From the NCBI RefSeq assembly GCF_021404465.1, contig NZ_JABFTT010000003.1:1-64000 (forward strand): a stretch of 64,000 nucleotides of DNA. Direction: 5' to 3'. Position numbers and translations under genes: made by a program. Below the pieces are notes generated by a model, which was given only the letters and a program-made list of their open reading frames with translations, ran no database searches and was not told where the DNA came from. Source of the DNA: Billgrantia zhangzhouensis. Lineage in GTDB: Bacteria; Pseudomonadota; Gammaproteobacteria; Pseudomonadales; Halomonadaceae. Positions within the stretch are counted from its first letter, which is position 1, and each line of letters opens with the position of its first letter. Shown here piece by piece: positions 1 to 8,244 of this stretch.

Positions 1-117
<117 letters not shown>

Positions 118-118
118 T

Positions 119-184
119 AGGCGCCCGATGCCGTGCCTACTATTTAGCAGGCGCCCGGTGCTGCGCCCACTAACAGGCGTCCCA
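119..184. repeat. short imperfect direct repeats between frmA and frmB
   Basis: A 24-base unit beginning AGGCGCCCG occurs at 119-142 and again at 149-172 (20 of 24 bases agree, period 30), with a partial third copy from about 175 (AGGCGTCCCA). It begins right after the frmA stop. No T-rich terminator follows. Function unknown; it may be a local duplication. Confidence 0.5.
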
Positions 185-280
185 CGATATGGGGCGTGAC
201 GGCGGCTGCGCACAGGGATCTGCCGACAAATTGCCGTTCCGGTCGCTATCCTTGGGTAGCGACCGCAAGGAGACCGCACC

Positions 281-1135
281 ATGACCATGACCGAGAACCT
301 CGAGCCGATATCGAGCAACAAGAGCTTCGGCGGTTGGCACAAGCGTTACCGGCACCGCTCGCGGGCGCTGGATTGTGAAATGGAATTCGCCATCTACCTG
401 CCCCCCCAGGCCGAGACCGAGCGTGTGCCGTTGCTCTGGTGGCTGTCGGGTCTGACCTGCACCGACGAGAACTTCATGCAGAAGGCAGGGGCACATCGCG
501 TGGCGGCAGAGCTGGGCATCGCCATCGTCTGTCCCGATACCAGCCCGCGGGGCACGGATCTGCCGGGTGAGCATGAAAGCTATGACTTCGGTTCGGGGGC
601 GGGCTTCTACGTCAATGCCACACAAGAACCGTGGAAGAAGCATTATCGGATGTACGACTATGTGGCCGAGGAGCTACCCTCGGTGGTGCGCCAGCATTTT
701 CCGCTCAATGGCCGTGAGGCGATCAGCGGCCACTCGATGGGAGGGCACGGAGCGCTGATTCTGGCCCTGCGTCGGCCTGGGCACTACCGCTCGGTGTCGG
801 CATTCTCGCCGATCGTCAATCCCACCCAGTGCCCTTGGGGCCGTAAGGCCTTCCGCGGCTACCTGGGTGATGACCCTGGCGCCTGGACCCAATACGATGC
901 CTGTGAGCTGGTGGCCAAGGGCGCCTCGAGCCAGCCGCTCTTCATCGATCAAGGTGAGGCCGATCAGTTCCTGGAGGAGCAGCTCAAGCCGGAACGCCTC
1001 GAGGCCGTGTGCGAAGAACACGATCACCCACTGACGTTGCGCCGTCAGCCGGGGTATGATCACAGCTATTTCTTCATCGCCACTTTCATCGAGGATCACC
1101 TGCGCTACCATGCCGAGCATCTTCACAAGCAGTGA
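281..1135 (+). CDS. frmB: S-formylglutathione hydrolase
   Basis: Cytosolic serine hydrolase of the esterase D family that splits S-formylglutathione into formate and glutathione, the second step of glutathione-dependent formaldehyde detoxification. The 284-residue length is normal for the family. The nucleophile elbow GHSMGGHGA is present, with an acid in DQGEADQF and a catalytic histidine in GYDHSYFFIA near the C-terminus. The oxyanion-side motif LSGLTCTDENF is also intact. The ATG at 281 follows an AAGGAG ribosome site. It lies 163 bases behind frmA on the same strand, and the two probably share expression. Confidence 0.95.
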   Translation: MTMTENLEPISSNKSFGGWHKRYRHRSRALDCEMEFAIYLPPQAETERVPLLWWLSGLTCTDENFMQKAGAHRVAAELGIAIVCPDTSPRGTDLPGEHESYDFGSGAGFYVNATQEPWKKHYRMYDYVAEELPSVVRQHFPLNGREAISGHSMGGHGALILALRRPGHYRSVSAFSPIVNPTQCPWGRKAFRGYLGDDPGAWTQYDACELVAKGASSQPLFIDQGEADQFLEEQLKPERLEAVCEEHDHPLTLRRQPGYDHSYFFIATFIEDHLRYHAEHLHKQ

Positions 1136-1159
1136 GCGAACTCCCCGCCAGGGTGGGTC

Positions 1160-1873
1160 ATGATCCGCCATTGGCTACAACGCCTGATGCGCTGGGCGGC
1201 CCTCGCCGGGGCCGCCTTCGTCGTACTGTCCATTGCGCTGGTGATACTGCTGCGGCATGTGCCCGTGCACGGGTCCATGGTGATGCTGGAGCGCAAGGTC
1301 GAAGCATGGCTGGCCGGTGAATCATTGCCTATCCAGCGTCAGTGGCGCCCTTGGGAAGAGCTTTCCGATCATGCCAAGCTGGCCGTAATCGCCGCCGAGG
1401 ATCAGCGTTTCGCCATACATCGCGGCTTCGATGTGGATGAGATGCGTCGGGCATGGGAAGCAAGTCGCAATGGCACCCGCCTGCGCGGTGCCAGCACCAT
1501 CAGCCAGCAAACCGCCAAGAACCTGTTCCTGTGGACGGGGCGCAGTTGGATACGCAAAGGGTTCGAAGCCTGGTTCACCGTGCTGATCGAGGCGCTATGG
1601 CCAAAGCAACGTATTCTCGAGGTCTACCTCAATATCGTCGAATGGGACCAGGGTGTGTTCGGCCTGGAGGCGGCGGGGCAGCATTATTTCGGTGTCTCGG
1701 CCGATCGCCTCAACGAGGTGCATGCCAGCCGCCTGGCGGCGATCCTGCCCAATCCTCGATCCTGGGACGCCAGCCGACCGGGGCCGCACGTGGAGCGTCG
1801 CAGCCAGTGGATTCGTCAGCAGATGCGCAATCTTGGCGGCCCCCGCTACCTCGAGGGATTGACGGCCGAGTGA
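1160..1873 (+). CDS. mtgA: monofunctional biosynthetic peptidoglycan transglycosylase
   Basis: Glycosyltransferase family 51 enzyme that polymerises lipid II glycan strands at the inner membrane without a transpeptidase domain. It has 237 residues, normal for MtgA. One N-terminal membrane anchor spans about residues 12-32 (ALAGAAFVVLSIALVILL). The catalytic glutamate sits in AAEDQRFAIHRGF, followed by the family motifs GASTISQQTAKNLFLW and RILEVYLNIVEWDQGVFG. The start at 1160 has a weak GGGTGGG site. It stops 12 bases short of the converging EamA gene. Confidence 0.95.
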   Translation: MIRHWLQRLMRWAALAGAAFVVLSIALVILLRHVPVHGSMVMLERKVEAWLAGESLPIQRQWRPWEELSDHAKLAVIAAEDQRFAIHRGFDVDEMRRAWEASRNGTRLRGASTISQQTAKNLFLWTGRSWIRKGFEAWFTVLIEALWPKQRILEVYLNIVEWDQGVFGLEAAGQHYFGVSADRLNEVHASRLAAILPNPRSWDASRPGPHVERRSQWIRQQMRNLGGPRYLEGLTAE

Positions 1874-1885
1874 AACATCGCCTTG

Positions 1886-2800
1886 CTATCGCCGCGTCTG
1901 ACCACGTGCCGCGAGTACCACCCCAACGATGGTGACAGCCATGCCGACCAGCGCCGTCATGGGCAGGCGTTCGTCGAACAGCCACCAGGCCTGCAGTGCC
2001 GTAACGGGCGGCACCAGGTAGAACAGGCTGGCCACGCGTGAGGCTTCGCCGCGCCGAATCAGGGCCATCAGCAGCAGAATGGCGGCAATCGAGAGCACCA
2101 ACACCAGCCAGCCCAAGGTCAGCACGAAGGTGGCGGTCCATTCGATGTGGCGCTCCTCCAGCAGCAGCGCACCGAGGCCGAGCAGCACTCCAGCGGAGAG
2201 ATACTGCACCACCGTCCCGGAGAGTAGCGGCATGCCGGTACAAAAGCGCTTCTGGTAGAGCGTACCCAGGGTAATGCCCGCCAGAGCGACGAGTACGCAA
2301 GCCAGCGCCCCGAGACCGAAGCCCTGGAACGAGGCAGTACCCGGGTCGAGTTTGCTGCCCAGTACCATGGCGATACCGACCAGTCCCAGGGCGAGCCCCA
2401 GCCATTGAATGGTAGTGATGCGCTCTCCCAGCAGTGGGCCTGCCAGCGTTGCCGTCAGCAGCGGCTGCAGGCCGACCAGCAGTGCGGTGAGACCCGCCGG
2501 CATGCCCAGATAGATACCGTAGAAGACGCCGCCCAGATAGGCTGCATGTACCAGCAGCCCCGACACGGCGATGTGTCCCCTCAGTCGCCAACTGCCCGGC
2601 CAGGCTCCCCCCATCACTTTCACCAATGGCATCAGCAAGGCGAGGGTCAGCACGAAACGAACGAACAGGAAAGTGAAGGGCTCGGCATGGGGCAGGCCGA
2701 ACTTGGCGCCAATGAATCCGGTACTCCACAGGGCCACGAACAGGACCGGCATGCTGGCCAGCAGCGCGGCATCGAGACGAGAGTTGGCGGAAGTCGTCAT
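1886..2800 (-). CDS. DMT-superfamily (EamA) transporter
   Basis: Inner-membrane protein of 304 residues with about ten hydrophobic segments arranged as two EamA repeats. The first repeat opens with LFVALWSTGFIGAKFG, typical of the drug/metabolite transporter family. Members export amino acids or other metabolites; the substrate cannot be read from sequence. The start at 2800 is the first ATG before the hydrophobic core; its ribosome site (AAGGA, about 11 bases upstream) is weak. Confidence 0.85.
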   Translation of the reverse strand: MTTSANSRLDAALLASMPVLFVALWSTGFIGAKFGLPHAEPFTFLFVRFVLTLALLMPLVKVMGGAWPGSWRLRGHIAVSGLLVHAAYLGGVFYGIYLGMPAGLTALLVGLQPLLTATLAGPLLGERITTIQWLGLALGLVGIAMVLGSKLDPGTASFQGFGLGALACVLVALAGITLGTLYQKRFCTGMPLLSGTVVQYLSAGVLLGLGALLLEERHIEWTATFVLTLGWLVLVLSIAAILLLMALIRRGEASRVASLFYLVPPVTALQAWWLFDERLPMTALVGMAVTIVGVVLAARGQTRR

Positions 2801-2890
2801 GAAGAAGGGAGTCCTTATGCACTGGCAGAAACAAGTGTCGACGATACTGTGTTGCTGGGCACAGAGAAAGCTAGCAGGTTAACTTTTTAC

Positions 2891-2929
2891 CGTTGAGATG
2901 CCTTGGAAATGGCCTCAACGAATTTTTTT
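2891..2929 (+). terminator. orphan terminator-like hairpin
   Basis: CGTTGAG (2891-2897) pairs with CTCAACG (2914-2920), and GCC/GGC pair inside it after a two-base bulge. The loop is 8 bases. A tail of AA plus seven T follows. No gene ends just upstream on this strand, so the hairpin could end a small RNA starting near 2820-2860 or be fortuitous. Confidence 0.4.
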
Positions 2930-3014
2930 ACATTTCGTAACATAAAAAACTGAACTCCACTCGTTCCCTCTCGTCAGACCTCTTACATTCACAGCAACAC
3001 CCTTGGAGGTATTC

Positions 3015-3404
3015 ATGCAACGGATGACTGCACTGTTTTCGGCTGTTCTGCTCGCTGCCGGGCTAATGACCGTACAGGCGCACGCTCAGCAAGACCCCGC
3101 CCAGGACCCGGCCGGTCAGCCGCAAGCGCAGGCACCCGCTCAGGACTTCTCCGACGACCAGCTTCAGCAGTTCGCCGATGCCTCTCAGGAAATCGCTGTG
3201 ATTTCGCAGGAGTATACCGAACGACTGCATGCGGCCGAGGATGAGCAGACCCAGCAGGAAGTGCGCATGGAGGCCAATGATCGCATGGTCGAGGTGGTTG
3301 AGCAGAACGGCCTTGACGTGGATACCTTCAATGCCATCGGCCATGCCATCCAGCAGGATCCAGAGTTGATGCAGCGCGTTCAGCAGATGGCCGAGCAGTC
3401 GTAA
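3015..3404 (+). CDS. secreted DUF4168 domain protein
   Basis: A 129-residue secreted protein with a classical signal peptide (cleavage probably after VQAHAQ, about residue 25), a Q/P-rich linker, and a helical domain starting at DFSDDQLQQFADASQEI that matches the DUF4168 pattern. The role of DUF4168 is unknown. The ATG at 3015 has a perfect GGAGG at 3005-3009; a TTG at 3003 lies inside that site and is not the start. It is followed directly by a strong terminator, so it is probably monocistronic. Confidence 0.85.
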   Translation: MQRMTALFSAVLLAAGLMTVQAHAQQDPAQDPAGQPQAQAPAQDFSDDQLQQFADASQEIAVISQEYTERLHAAEDEQTQQEVRMEANDRMVEVVEQNGLDVDTFNAIGHAIQQDPELMQRVQQMAEQS

Positions 3405-3432
3405 TCGACGCTCGCCACCGGTAGACTGACGA

Positions 3433-3463
3433 GAAAGGCCATCTTCGGATGGCCTTTCTTGTG
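3433..3463 (+). terminator. rho-independent terminator after the DUF4168 gene
   Basis: Perfect 11-bp stem GAAAGGCCATC (3433-3443) with GATGGCCTTTC (3448-3458), a stable TTCG tetraloop, then a T-containing tail. Confidence 0.9.
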
Positions 3464-3536
3464 TCTGGACTCAGCAGGCCTTTATGCTTTGAAATTACGG
3501 CATGCGTCTGGCATCGATACGAGGAGTCCTATCGAC

Positions 3537-5450
3537 ATGGAAGCGGAATTGCTCGAAATCCGGCAGCATATGGGGCGTTTCTCCCCTTTCGATGCTCTCG
3601 ACGACGAACTGCTCGACGAAGTAGCCGGGCAGGTCGAGGTACGCTATTTCAAGGCCGGTGCCGATATTCTGCAGCTCGACCAGGAACTCCATGAGCTGTG
3701 CTATATCCGCAGTGGCGCGGTGGAGGTCCGGCGTCGTACGGGCGATCTCTACGATCGCCTGGGTGAAGGCGATATTTTCGGTCATTTCAGCCTATTGAGA
3801 AACAACCGGGTGCGCTTCCCGGCCCGCGCTCTGGAAGATACGCTGATCTATTACATTCCCGAGGCGGTTTTCGTGCGCTTGTGCGAAGTCGATGAACACT
3901 TCGCCGATTTCGTGGAACTGGAGCGCCCGCGGCTGGAAGCGGCGGTCGAGGAGCACAAGAAGGCCAACGACATGATGATCACTCGGGTGCGCAAGTTGCT
4001 GACGCGTTACCCGGTCATGGTCGAGGCCAGTACGCCGGTACAGGAGGTGGCGCGCCAGATCACGGAGGCGCAGGCCTCGGCGGCGCTGATTCTCGACGAG
4101 TCGGACGGCGATCCGCGGCACACCTTTACCGACAGCGAAGAGCGGCCCTGGCGGCTACGTGGCATCCTGACCGACAGTGACTTTCGCACGCGCATCGTGG
4201 CCGAGGGGCTTGGCTCCGATACGCCGGTGGGCGAGCTGGCGGGTGGACGGCTGATTACCATCCAGTCGGACGAATCGGTACACGAAGCCATGCTATGTAT
4301 GCTGCGTAACAACATTCACCATCTGCCGGTTCTCTATCGCCGCCGTCCGGTCGGCGTTCTCCATCTTTCCGACATTATCCGCTACGAGACCCACAGCAGC
4401 CTTTACCTGGTCAGCAACATTTTCCATCAGTCCAGTGTAGAGGGACTGGCCCGCCTGGCACCCGACGTGCGCGCCGCTTTCGTCCGTATGGTCGAGGAGG
4501 GGGCCAATTCACAAATGGTCGGCAGCGCCCTGTCCACCATCGGTCGCAGCTTCGTACGGCGCCTGCTGGAACTCGCCGAAGTGGCGCTTGGCCCACCACC
4601 GGTGGCGTACTGCTTCATGGTCAACGGTTCCATGGCACGCAACGAACAGACCATCGTTACCGACCAGGACAATGCCTTGGTGCTGGCAGACAATTTCGAT
4701 CCAGCCAGGCACGACGACTATTTCGCCGAGCTGGCAAGATTCGTCAGTGACGGTTTGGATGCTTGCGGTTTTTCCTACTGCAAGGGAGGCGTAATGGCGA
4801 CCAACCCCCAGTGGCGACAGCCACTATCGGTATGGAAACGCTATTTCACGGAGTGGATCGAGTCGCCGACTCCCGAGCGCCTCCTGCATTGTTCGATATT
4901 CTTCGATCTCGACAGTGCCTATGGCGAGGAGGCCTACGTCGAGCAGCTACAAGACGTGATCGCGCGAAAGGCACCGGATAGCCCTTGGTTTCTGGCCGCC
5001 ATGGCCCGCAACGCGTTGAATCGTACGCCTCCGTTGGGATTCTTTCGCACCTTCGTGATGGAGAAGGATGGCAAGCACAACAACTCGATCAATCTCAAGC
5101 GCCGTGGAACGGCGCCGCTGGTCGATCTGATCCGTGTGCATGCGCTGGCTTGCGGTTCGCGCACCCAGAACAGCTTCGAGCGGCTCGACGACATCGCAGC
5201 CACACAGCTGTTGGCGCCAGGAGTGGGAGATAAGCTGCGCTATGCCATGGAACTGCTTTCCATGGTGCGAATTCGTCATCAGGTCATCGATCTCCAGCAG
5301 GAGCGCGAGCCGGACAATAACATCGAGCCCGAGAACGTGGCCGACAGTGAGCGTCACCACCTCAAGGATGCGTTTCAGGTCCTCAGCCATGCCCAGAAAT
5401 TCCTCAAGTATCGCTATCCGGTACCGGCACATAGCGGACGGGCTCGCTGA
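3537..5450 (+). CDS. cNMP-binding / CBS / DUF294 nucleotidyltransferase-like signalling protein
   Basis: Cytosolic 637-residue protein. Order: a cyclic-nucleotide-binding fold (about 15-125), two CBS motifs (about 155-290, including LRGILTDSDFRTRIVAEG and HHLPVLYRRRPVGVLHLSDI), a DUF294 nucleotidyltransferase-like domain with NGSMARNEQT and the acidic pair in VTDQDNALV (about 345-470), and a C-terminal DUF294_C helical domain. Such proteins probably sense a nucleotide ligand; the enzymatic output is not established. The ATG at 3537 follows GAGGAG. The gene is 3 bases from the exonuclease gene and certainly cotranscribed with it. Confidence 0.9.
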   Translation: MEAELLEIRQHMGRFSPFDALDDELLDEVAGQVEVRYFKAGADILQLDQELHELCYIRSGAVEVRRRTGDLYDRLGEGDIFGHFSLLRNNRVRFPARALEDTLIYYIPEAVFVRLCEVDEHFADFVELERPRLEAAVEEHKKANDMMITRVRKLLTRYPVMVEASTPVQEVARQITEAQASAALILDESDGDPRHTFTDSEERPWRLRGILTDSDFRTRIVAEGLGSDTPVGELAGGRLITIQSDESVHEAMLCMLRNNIHHLPVLYRRRPVGVLHLSDIIRYETHSSLYLVSNIFHQSSVEGLARLAPDVRAAFVRMVEEGANSQMVGSALSTIGRSFVRRLLELAEVALGPPPVAYCFMVNGSMARNEQTIVTDQDNALVLADNFDPARHDDYFAELARFVSDGLDACGFSYCKGGVMATNPQWRQPLSVWKRYFTEWIESPTPERLLHCSIFFDLDSAYGEEAYVEQLQDVIARKAPDSPWFLAAMARNALNRTPPLGFFRTFVMEKDGKHNNSINLKRRGTAPLVDLIRVHALACGSRTQNSFERLDDIAATQLLAPGVGDKLRYAMELLSMVRIRHQVIDLQQEREPDNNIEPENVADSERHHLKDAFQVLSHAQKFLKYRYPVPAHSGRAR

Positions 5451-5453
5451 ATC

Positions 5454-6179
5454 ATGCTGTCCCACCGTTTTGCGACGCGTTCACACGGTCACGAGTGGCC
5501 TGCCTACCTCCAGCGCAGGGCTGCAGAAGTGCAGGATCCTCTGCTGCGACGTTTCTTTGCCGCAGACTGGCCGGCACCCGACACTCCCATCGGTGAGGTG
5601 CCGCTGGTGGCCTTGGATCTGGAAACCACGGGGCTCGACGTTCAGCGCCACGCCATCGTCAGCATTGGGCTGGTTCCGTTCAGTCTTGACCGGATCATGC
5701 TGGCACAGCGACGCTACTGGGTGGTACGTCCCAGCCGGCCGCTGTCGGGGTCCTCGATCGCCTTCCATCGCATCACTCATTCGGAAGTGGCCGAGGCGCC
5801 TGACCTCGGGGACATCCTGCCCGAGCTGCTCGAGGCATTGTCGGGACGGCTGGTCGTGGTGCATTTCCGCCATATCGAGCGGCCTTTTCTCGATGAAGCG
5901 ATAAAGGCGCGGTTGGGGGAGGGGGCACGCTTCCCGGTGATCGACACCATGTCGCTGGAAGCGCGGCTATACCGACTCTCGCTGTGGTCGCGTCTGCGGC
6001 GCTGGATGCGTCGGCCGCCGGTCTCGATACGTCTGGGCGATAGCCGGCAGCGCTATGGACTGCCCCTTTATCAGGGGCATCACGCCTTGGTCGACGCGCT
6101 GGCCACGGCGGAATTGTTCCAGGCGCAGGTGGCCAGCCACTATGGGCCGGAGCTTCCCGTCAGTGCGTTATGGACTTAG
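5454..6179 (+). CDS. 3'-5' exonuclease, DnaQ/PolC-like (DEDDh)
   Basis: A 241-residue soluble exonuclease-fold protein. Exo I is VALDLETTGLDVQRHAIVSIG (Asp and Glu metal ligands). Exo II lies near VVVHFRHIERPFLDEAI. Exo III is near GHHALVDALATAELF with the catalytic His and Asp. It lacks polymerase domains, so it is a stand-alone exonuclease of uncertain DNA or RNA substrate. It starts 3 bases after the DUF294 gene. From memory, this two-gene unit recurs in marine gammaproteobacteria. Confidence 0.88.
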   Translation: MLSHRFATRSHGHEWPAYLQRRAAEVQDPLLRRFFAADWPAPDTPIGEVPLVALDLETTGLDVQRHAIVSIGLVPFSLDRIMLAQRRYWVVRPSRPLSGSSIAFHRITHSEVAEAPDLGDILPELLEALSGRLVVVHFRHIERPFLDEAIKARLGEGARFPVIDTMSLEARLYRLSLWSRLRRWMRRPPVSIRLGDSRQRYGLPLYQGHHALVDALATAELFQAQVASHYGPELPVSALWT

Positions 6180-6229
6180 GCTTATGGAGCGATGACCGTT
6201 CGACTCATCGTGCAGGCCTGGGCCTGATC

Positions 6230-8014
6230 TCATAGCCACTGTTTGGCGAAGGTCTCCCCATCCACGGGACGGCCGAAGTGGAAGCCCTGCACGCCGGTGC
6301 AGCCCAGCGCGCTCAGCGCCTCGGCCTGCTCGGCGGCCTCGACGCCTTCGGCCACTGTCAGCATGCCCAGGGTCTGGGCCATGGCGATGATGGTCGAGAC
6401 GATGGCATGATCGTGGCTGCTCTTGAGCATATCCTTGATGAAGGACATATCGATCTTGAGGGTGTCGGCGGCAAAGCGCTTGAGGTAGGAAAGCGAAGAG
6501 TAACCCGTGCCGAAATCGTCGATCGCCAGGCTGAAGCCCGCGCGACACAGCGCCCGGGTCACACGCACCGTTTGCTCGGGATTGCGCATCAGGCCGCTCT
6601 CGGTGAGTTCAAGGCCCAGTTTGCCGGGGGGCACCTGCGTGGCAATGCGCTGGATATGTTCGGCCAGGCGGGGATCGTCCATCTGCTGTGCCGAGACATT
6701 GACCGACAGTCGCCCAGGGAAGGGTTTGCCCTGCCGCTCCCAGGACATGAGCTGTTGGCAGGCAGCTTCGAGCACCCATTCGCCCAGAGCGCAGATGAGG
6801 CCCTGTTCCTCTGCCAACGGAATGAAGGTGGCGGGGCTGACATGTCCCAGGATCTCGTCATGCCAACGGCACAGTGCTTCGGCGCCAATCAGTTTGCCTG
6901 TCTTGAGGCTGAACTGGGGCTGGAAGGCGAGCGACAGCTTGCCCTTGGCCAAGGCTTCGCTGAAACGCAGCTGCAGGATTTCGTACTGATGGAGCTCGTC
7001 CGCCATGGTGGCGGTGAAGAAGCGAGTGCGGCTGCTGTCTTGCTTGGCGTGGTTGAGCGCGATACTGGCATGCTGGAACAGCGACTGCGCCGTGTCGGCA
7101 TCGTGGGGAAACAGTGCCGCCCCGACACTGGCGGAAATCGAGAAGCTGCGCTCCGACAGTCGGATCGGTGCCATGAGGCTGCTGCGGTATCGCTCGATGG
7201 CATGAGCCATTGCAGCGGGGCGAGTGTCGGTGAGCAATACCATGAACTCGTCGCCACCCAGCCGGGCGATGAACTCACCGGGCTCGACCTGGGCGCTGAA
7301 GCGTCCAGCAATTTCGGCCAGGAGCAGGTCGCCAAGTTCGTGCCCCTGAGTATCGTTGATCTGTCGGAAGCGCTGGAGATCGAGATACAGCAACCCCAGG
7401 CAATTACCGCGCAGGCGGGCCTGTTCGCAAGCCTCCTCCAGCCGCTCCATGAAATAGCGCCGATTGGGTAACCCCGTAACGCTATCCCAGTGAATGAGCT
7501 GCTGGATACGGTAGTCGCTGCTGCGCCGCTTCTCCTCCTCTGTCCGGCGAGCCATCTCGGCACCCGCTTGGGCCGCGGCGATGCGCAGCACTTCCGGGGC
7601 ATAGGCACTCAGCTCGAGGGGGCGGCTGGATAGTACCGCGAGCAGGCCGACGAGATCTCCCTGGGGCGCGCGCAGCGGTATACCCACGTAGCTCTCGGCG
7701 CCTAGCTCCTGGAGGATCGTATCGTCTGGAAAGCGTTGACAGACGCTATCGGAAAATTCGCAGATTTCGTCATTCAACACGTGCTCGCACGGCGTGCCTG
7801 CTAGAGCATAGACCGTAGCGGGCTGCAGCGCGCCCTTGGACCAGAAGGCGACGGTTCGGATGGAAGCATTATCGGAAAGCAGCTTTCCGATGAGCACGTG
7901 CTCCCCATCGAGTATCGTGGATATGCGCTCGACCAAGTGGTCGAACGCCTGGGGAGTGCCGGCCTTGCCCAAGCCATCGGCGAGCAGACGAAAGGCGTCT
8001 TCGGGTGCCATCAT
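6230..8014 (-). CDS. GAF-GGDEF-EAL cyclic-di-GMP turnover protein
   Basis: Soluble 594-residue protein with no membrane segment. A GAF-like sensor covers about 15-165. The GGDEF domain (about 185-340) keeps ARLGGDEFMVLL but has no RxxD inhibitory site just before it. The EAL domain (about 350-594) keeps GAEALCRW, ELTESGLM, DDFGTGYSSLSYL, LKIDMSFIKDM and VAEGVEA, so phosphodiesterase activity is expected. Both active sites look intact and net activity cannot be predicted. It starts with a double ATG and converges with the exonuclease gene. Confidence 0.92.
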   Translation of the reverse strand: MMAPEDAFRLLADGLGKAGTPQAFDHLVERISTILDGEHVLIGKLLSDNASIRTVAFWSKGALQPATVYALAGTPCEHVLNDEICEFSDSVCQRFPDDTILQELGAESYVGIPLRAPQGDLVGLLAVLSSRPLELSAYAPEVLRIAAAQAGAEMARRTEEEKRRSSDYRIQQLIHWDSVTGLPNRRYFMERLEEACEQARLRGNCLGLLYLDLQRFRQINDTQGHELGDLLLAEIAGRFSAQVEPGEFIARLGGDEFMVLLTDTRPAAMAHAIERYRSSLMAPIRLSERSFSISASVGAALFPHDADTAQSLFQHASIALNHAKQDSSRTRFFTATMADELHQYEILQLRFSEALAKGKLSLAFQPQFSLKTGKLIGAEALCRWHDEILGHVSPATFIPLAEEQGLICALGEWVLEAACQQLMSWERQGKPFPGRLSVNVSAQQMDDPRLAEHIQRIATQVPPGKLGLELTESGLMRNPEQTVRVTRALCRAGFSLAIDDFGTGYSSLSYLKRFAADTLKIDMSFIKDMLKSSHDHAIVSTIIAMAQTLGMLTVAEGVEAAEQAEALSALGCTGVQGFHFGRPVDGETFAKQWL

Positions 8015-8202
8015 GGGCGTAGAACGGCTCCTTAGGCATAGTTGTAATGATCTATGAGGAATATGCCCGAAGCGATAGCGTGTTGCTAGTGGTTGACTGC
8101 TTCATGAAACACTTGACGGATAGGAACTTTTTCGTGCATGAGCATGAGCGGCCGTATGGCCGGGGAGCGTCGTGCATCCCGCGGATCAGTTGGACCGACA
8201 GG

Positions 8203-8231
8203 CCGCAGGCGGCTCGATGCGCCGCCTGCGG
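8203..8231 (-). terminator. hairpin downstream of the BCCT gene
   Basis: Perfect 11-bp stem: CCGCAGGCGGC (8203-8213) pairs with GCCGCCTGCGG (8221-8231), 7-base loop. It lies 14 bases past the BCCT stop on the transcribed side. There is no T-run, so it may protect the 3' end or act as an imperfect terminator. Confidence 0.5.
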
Positions 8232-8244
8232 ATGGTTCGATGCG

